A stretch of DNA of 64,000 bases from Nymphaea colorata (lineage: Eukaryota; Streptophyta; Magnoliopsida; Nymphaeales; Nymphaeaceae): contig NC_045139.1 in NCBI RefSeq assembly GCF_008831285.2, positions 35,809,706 to 35,873,705 on the forward strand. Direction: 5' to 3'. Of the stretch, positions 60,888 through 64,000 are shown in pieces. The position numbers were made by a program, and so were the translations under genes. The notes under the pieces were generated by a model. The model was not told the origin of the DNA and made no database searches. It saw only the letters and a program-made list of their open reading frames with translations. Positions within the stretch are counted from its first letter, which is position 1, and every line of letters starts with the position of its first letter.

Positions 60888-61210
60888 TCACCTCAAACCG
60901 GAATTGGAATGAAAATTCGGCTGCTAGTTTCTTTTTGTGTTTGATTGCCCATAACTTTGGTTGCAGAACTAAAAATGATGTGTTTGATACAACATGAATT
61001 AGAATTCTAGAATTAATGAATTAAAGCCGTTATGGCATGTGCCCTAAAACAAGATGAAAAATTATAAAATTTTGAAATTCATAATTTCACTCTTAGGGTA
61101 GAATCATAATTCTGGAATTTTGATTCAAGAATGAGCCTACGATTCCGGAATCAAAAGTTCTTTTGATAATGCAATTCTCATTTCATCAAACACTATTATT
61201 CACATTTCCT
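60888..61210. repeat. Dispersed 330-bp repeat, copy 2
   Basis: Partner of 47,755-48,090, with the shared words listed there, for example AATTCTAGAATTAAT and AAAGCCGTTATGGCATG. Confidence 0.65.
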
Positions 61211-63114
61211 TGTTCAAAGAATTATACGCTATGGAATTGCAAAAAAAAAAAAATACAATTATGCATGTTATAAAATGATGGATTTGAGGCGCTCGAGGTT
61301 GGTTAATTTCACTTCTCTGTTTCTAATTTTTGCTTCTAGCTGGATTTAGTAGTTCAGCTTTTTCACACGTTAAACTAATTATCTGCCTACTTCTTTACTT
61401 GGTTTCTCTATAAAGGCTTGTTGGTTTTTCTCTAGTTTCTACTATGCAATTTCAAATATAGAAAGTTCTTTGAATGATGACTTTGGCAAATTGTGATTCA
61501 AGTTTAGACGCTTGTTGAAAAAGAAGCATTCACCAACTTGATTTGAACATGAAAGGTTTTTTTAGCTTATGTGCTTATTGGATCAAACAAATAATGTTAA
61601 TGATGTAGAAAGAAGTGGGTAGTAAATCACAGTCCTGTAAATTTGCAGCAAAGTTTTTAGGTCAAAAAAACCACACTAGGATTCTGCCACTTGTTTTTCA
61701 TAAGTTGAATTACCAAATCAAGGACAATGTGCTGTGAACCTATGCTGATCTACAAATTTCTTGTTGGAGGGGTCGAACTATAGTTTCAAAATATTAACAG
61801 GGGTCAAAATATAATTTTTAAGATTTTCTATATAGGTTAAATAATTTTTTTTGTAAAATTACATATAAAGCTTTGTTATCCAAAATTTTGAGGGGGGAAC
61901 ATGGCCCCTGCCGGTTATCATTGCTTTCACGAAAAATAAACTATATTATACATGCTGAAAATGAGTACAATAAGATTCAAATGTAAGCTGATACCTCTCT
62001 AGTTTTACTTTGAGACAGGTTTTTTAGGATCCACTAATCTTAGGATAGCGAACATTTTTAAAAATTTAGGAAAAATAATAAGTGCCAAGTGGACAAACAC
62101 TCCCATCACAACCTACCATATATAAAGTTTAAATAATAAGACCTTCTTAAGAACATTTGAAGGATTATCATTTTTCAAAACTTTTATATAAGACAAAGTA
62201 AAATTTTCTAAAATTTACGTGTAAATTTTTTTAAAGAAAAAAATTGAGGTGGAGCCAGGACCCATGTAGCGCCCCCTTGTCTCTGCCCCTTACATTGGAT
62301 TACAACCCACCACCAGAAAACACCCCAAGGCCAAGGCGGTAACCAAAAGTGAGTATCTACAACTCATACTCAAAGGGCTAAAGATGGGTTGATTTTTATT
62401 GGATTTGGAAGGTTGGGTTTGGATTTGTTCTGAAAAGTTATCACCATCATGTACTCTCCTATGAACAATAGGGTTATCCTACCACCCAAGTGAGAGTCGA
62501 ATCCCCCTTCCTTTCTCTTGCCCTTAGAATCTAGGGCTACCACGGTGCCAAGCAGTGAGATCGTTGTGTGATTCAACTTGCACATAGAACTCACCCCCTT
62601 TATGGTCCAAAAAGCATAACGGGTTTCAAATTTGCGACGCACCTTCAATGAAGGCTGGGTACCCATACCCTACTCGACTCGGGCCCGAAAAAAGGGCACT
62701 GGTTATCTGGCTGGCTTGGGTGGGCCTGATATGCCCAGTTCAGTTTGAGAATATTTTATTGATTTTTTATATAATTTATTGTGATTAATTTTATTTATTT
62801 ATTATTTTATATTAAATATATAATTTTTTAATCTAATCGGGTTGGGCCCGAGCCGGGTATGAGCTCATGTTCTATGTGTCAGGCCGGGCTGTAGACCGGG
62901 TTTCGGGTGTTGGGTCAACCCGAGCCCGACCTTTTATCGGGTCGGGCCGGCCTTTCAATGTGCCTCCAAGTCCACCCATTTGCGCTATGCCTTTCGAGAC
63001 ATCATGCAAGCACTCTCTTCACATAAACACTTACACATGTATATAAGAAAAGACTGCAACTTAAAGAAATTGTGCAGTCACATGTTTTGGCTACTGTTGC
63101 AGCATTAGCATGCT

Positions 63115-63427
63115 CAGGTGGCCTACAAATCAAAATTGGCATAAAGTATGATAAATTAAGTTGTATATTCTTAAAATAGTTTAGTAGAGTTTAATATTTT
63201 GACACCCATATTAAAAATGTGCTTGTTTTTAATAAGACTTAATTTACATGGATGTGAACCGCAATAGGTAACAGGTGGCCTATAAGTCAAAATTGGCATA
63301 AAGTATAATAAACTAAGTTGTACATTCTTAAAATAGTTTAGTAGAGTTTAATATTTTGACTCCCATATTAAAATGTTTGTATTCTTAGTATGACTTAATT
63401 TCCATGGATGTGAACCGCAATAGGTAA
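63115..63427. repeat. 157-bp tandem duplication
   Basis: CAGGTGGCCTA at 63115 and again at 63272. Both copies continue with AAAATTGGCATAAAGTAT, AATAGTTTAGTAGAGTTTAA and end GATGTGAACCGCAATAGGTAA. Confidence 0.9.
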
Positions 63428-64000
63428 GCTTCATCTGATTACTGTTCTTAGAGAGAATGTAACATTTTTTTTTATGTCGAAGGAATATTTTCGTTACAGT
63501 GGACATAATTTCATGGACTTTATCCTTGCCGCACCATTGGGTAGGAGAAAATGGGTACGGGTATGGCGTTTTTGTCAATGTGCGCCGGGTTTTCTTTTTT
63601 GGTTTGGATCTGACTTCGACCCAGAACCATATCCAAACATACCACCATGTACCGGCCTACTGGTACTGCCATACCAGTATGGGTACACGGGTTGACCTGA
63701 CATACCACGGTGACATAGGTGTTACCTTGTGAAAACCATAGATTTATAGTCGGAAAAGAAGATACATGGTTTTAGTTTTTAAAATTTAAGGTAGCCTTGG
63801 ATTTGAAATCTAAAGTTATCAAACATGTCCTTAAGTTGTGTTTGATAACTTCAGATCTCAGATTCAAGGTTGGATTTGCTGCGTAAATATGGCGTTTATC
63901 ACAGTGTAAATTTGAGGACCACAGGTTTCAAATCTATGAGAATGTTAAAAATCCATGGATCTCAACTTGGGGAGGGAGTTTCTGACTTCAACTGTGGATT

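Larger units (their letters stand above)
57667..64000. other. Intergenic DNA, right part of the window
   Basis: No gene was recognised over 6.3 kb. Degraded MITEs lie at about 59,847-60,037, 61,766-61,925 and 62,140-62,293. The ACCGGGTC-type repeat lies at about 62,660-62,975 (GGGTTGGGCCCGAGCCGGG). At 63,816-63,852 a foldback AAGTTATCAAACA...TGTTTGATAACTT marks two MITE-like ends. A block at 59,080-59,500 has distinct, less AT-rich composition with CCTCGGGGT words. Tandem repeats are listed separately. Confidence 0.5.

Noticed and set aside
1-64000. CRISPR arrays, bacterial-style operons, rRNA or tRNA genes
   Set aside because: No regularly spaced repeats, no rRNA-like blocks and no convincing tRNA cloverleaf were seen; the gene structure is eukaryotic.

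Overview
The window is plant nuclear DNA, almost certainly from a flowering plant. Genes are sparse, have GT-AG introns (one GC-AG), and sit in AT-rich sequence full of LTR-retrotransposon, hAT-like and PIF/Harbinger-like elements, (TA)n and (CT)n tracts and small tandem duplications. The recognisable proteins (a STELLO-type glycosyltransferase, BAHD acyltransferases, PPR and plant alpha/beta-hydrolase fragments) are plant families. I could not fix the species or lineage from sequence alone.

Layout. 1-2.6 kb: the 3' exons of a STELLO-like Golgi glycosyltransferase gene on the + strand. 4.3-5.7 kb: a compact three-exon gene on the - strand for a 121-residue winged-helix-like protein. 8.36-8.80 kb: a possible two-exon gene on the - strand behind a TATA box. 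14.2-57.6 kb: a dispersed BAHD acyltransferase family resembling coniferyl alcohol acyltransferases. It has five members: A (+, pseudogene, 14.2-16.4 kb), B (+, fragment, 22.3 kb), D (-, 23.1-24.9 kb, nearly intact but without a start ATG), C (-, 32.3-41.2 kb, pseudogene whose intron holds a retrotransposon) and E (-, 55.5-57.6 kb, intact, 471 residues, with a TATA box).

The Ty1/copia element (33,538-40,141) is complete at the DNA level. It has 356- and 344-bp LTRs, a TAATA target-site duplication (TSD), an initiator-tRNA-Met primer-binding site and a polypurine tract, but its reading frames carry several stops and frameshifts.

The most unusual structure is a 4.2-kb PIF/Harbinger-like element (48,238-52,464). 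It has inverted termini starting GGGCCCGTTTGAT and a TAA target duplication. No transposase was seen; it carries a pentatricopeptide-repeat (PPR) fragment, an alpha/beta-hydrolase exon on the opposite strand, a 63-bp minisatellite and a large foldback. It looks like a gene-capturing ('Pack-type') non-autonomous transposon. A hAT-like element of 1 kb abuts its right end.

Three short dispersed element families explain most of the remaining intergenic DNA: (i) hAT-like MITEs of about 170-200 bp with CAGGGGCGGAGCCA-type ends and 8-bp TSDs; (ii) 425-1000-bp elements rich in GAGCTCGA with TAGGGCTG or TAAGGGTG ends and, in one copy, a perfect 8-bp TSD; (iii) elements with GGATGTCAAT...GACATCC ends.

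The picture is a tandemly expanded specialised-metabolism locus in decay. One acyltransferase (E) looks functional, one (D) is doubtful, and three are dead through small indels, splice-site loss and transposon insertion.
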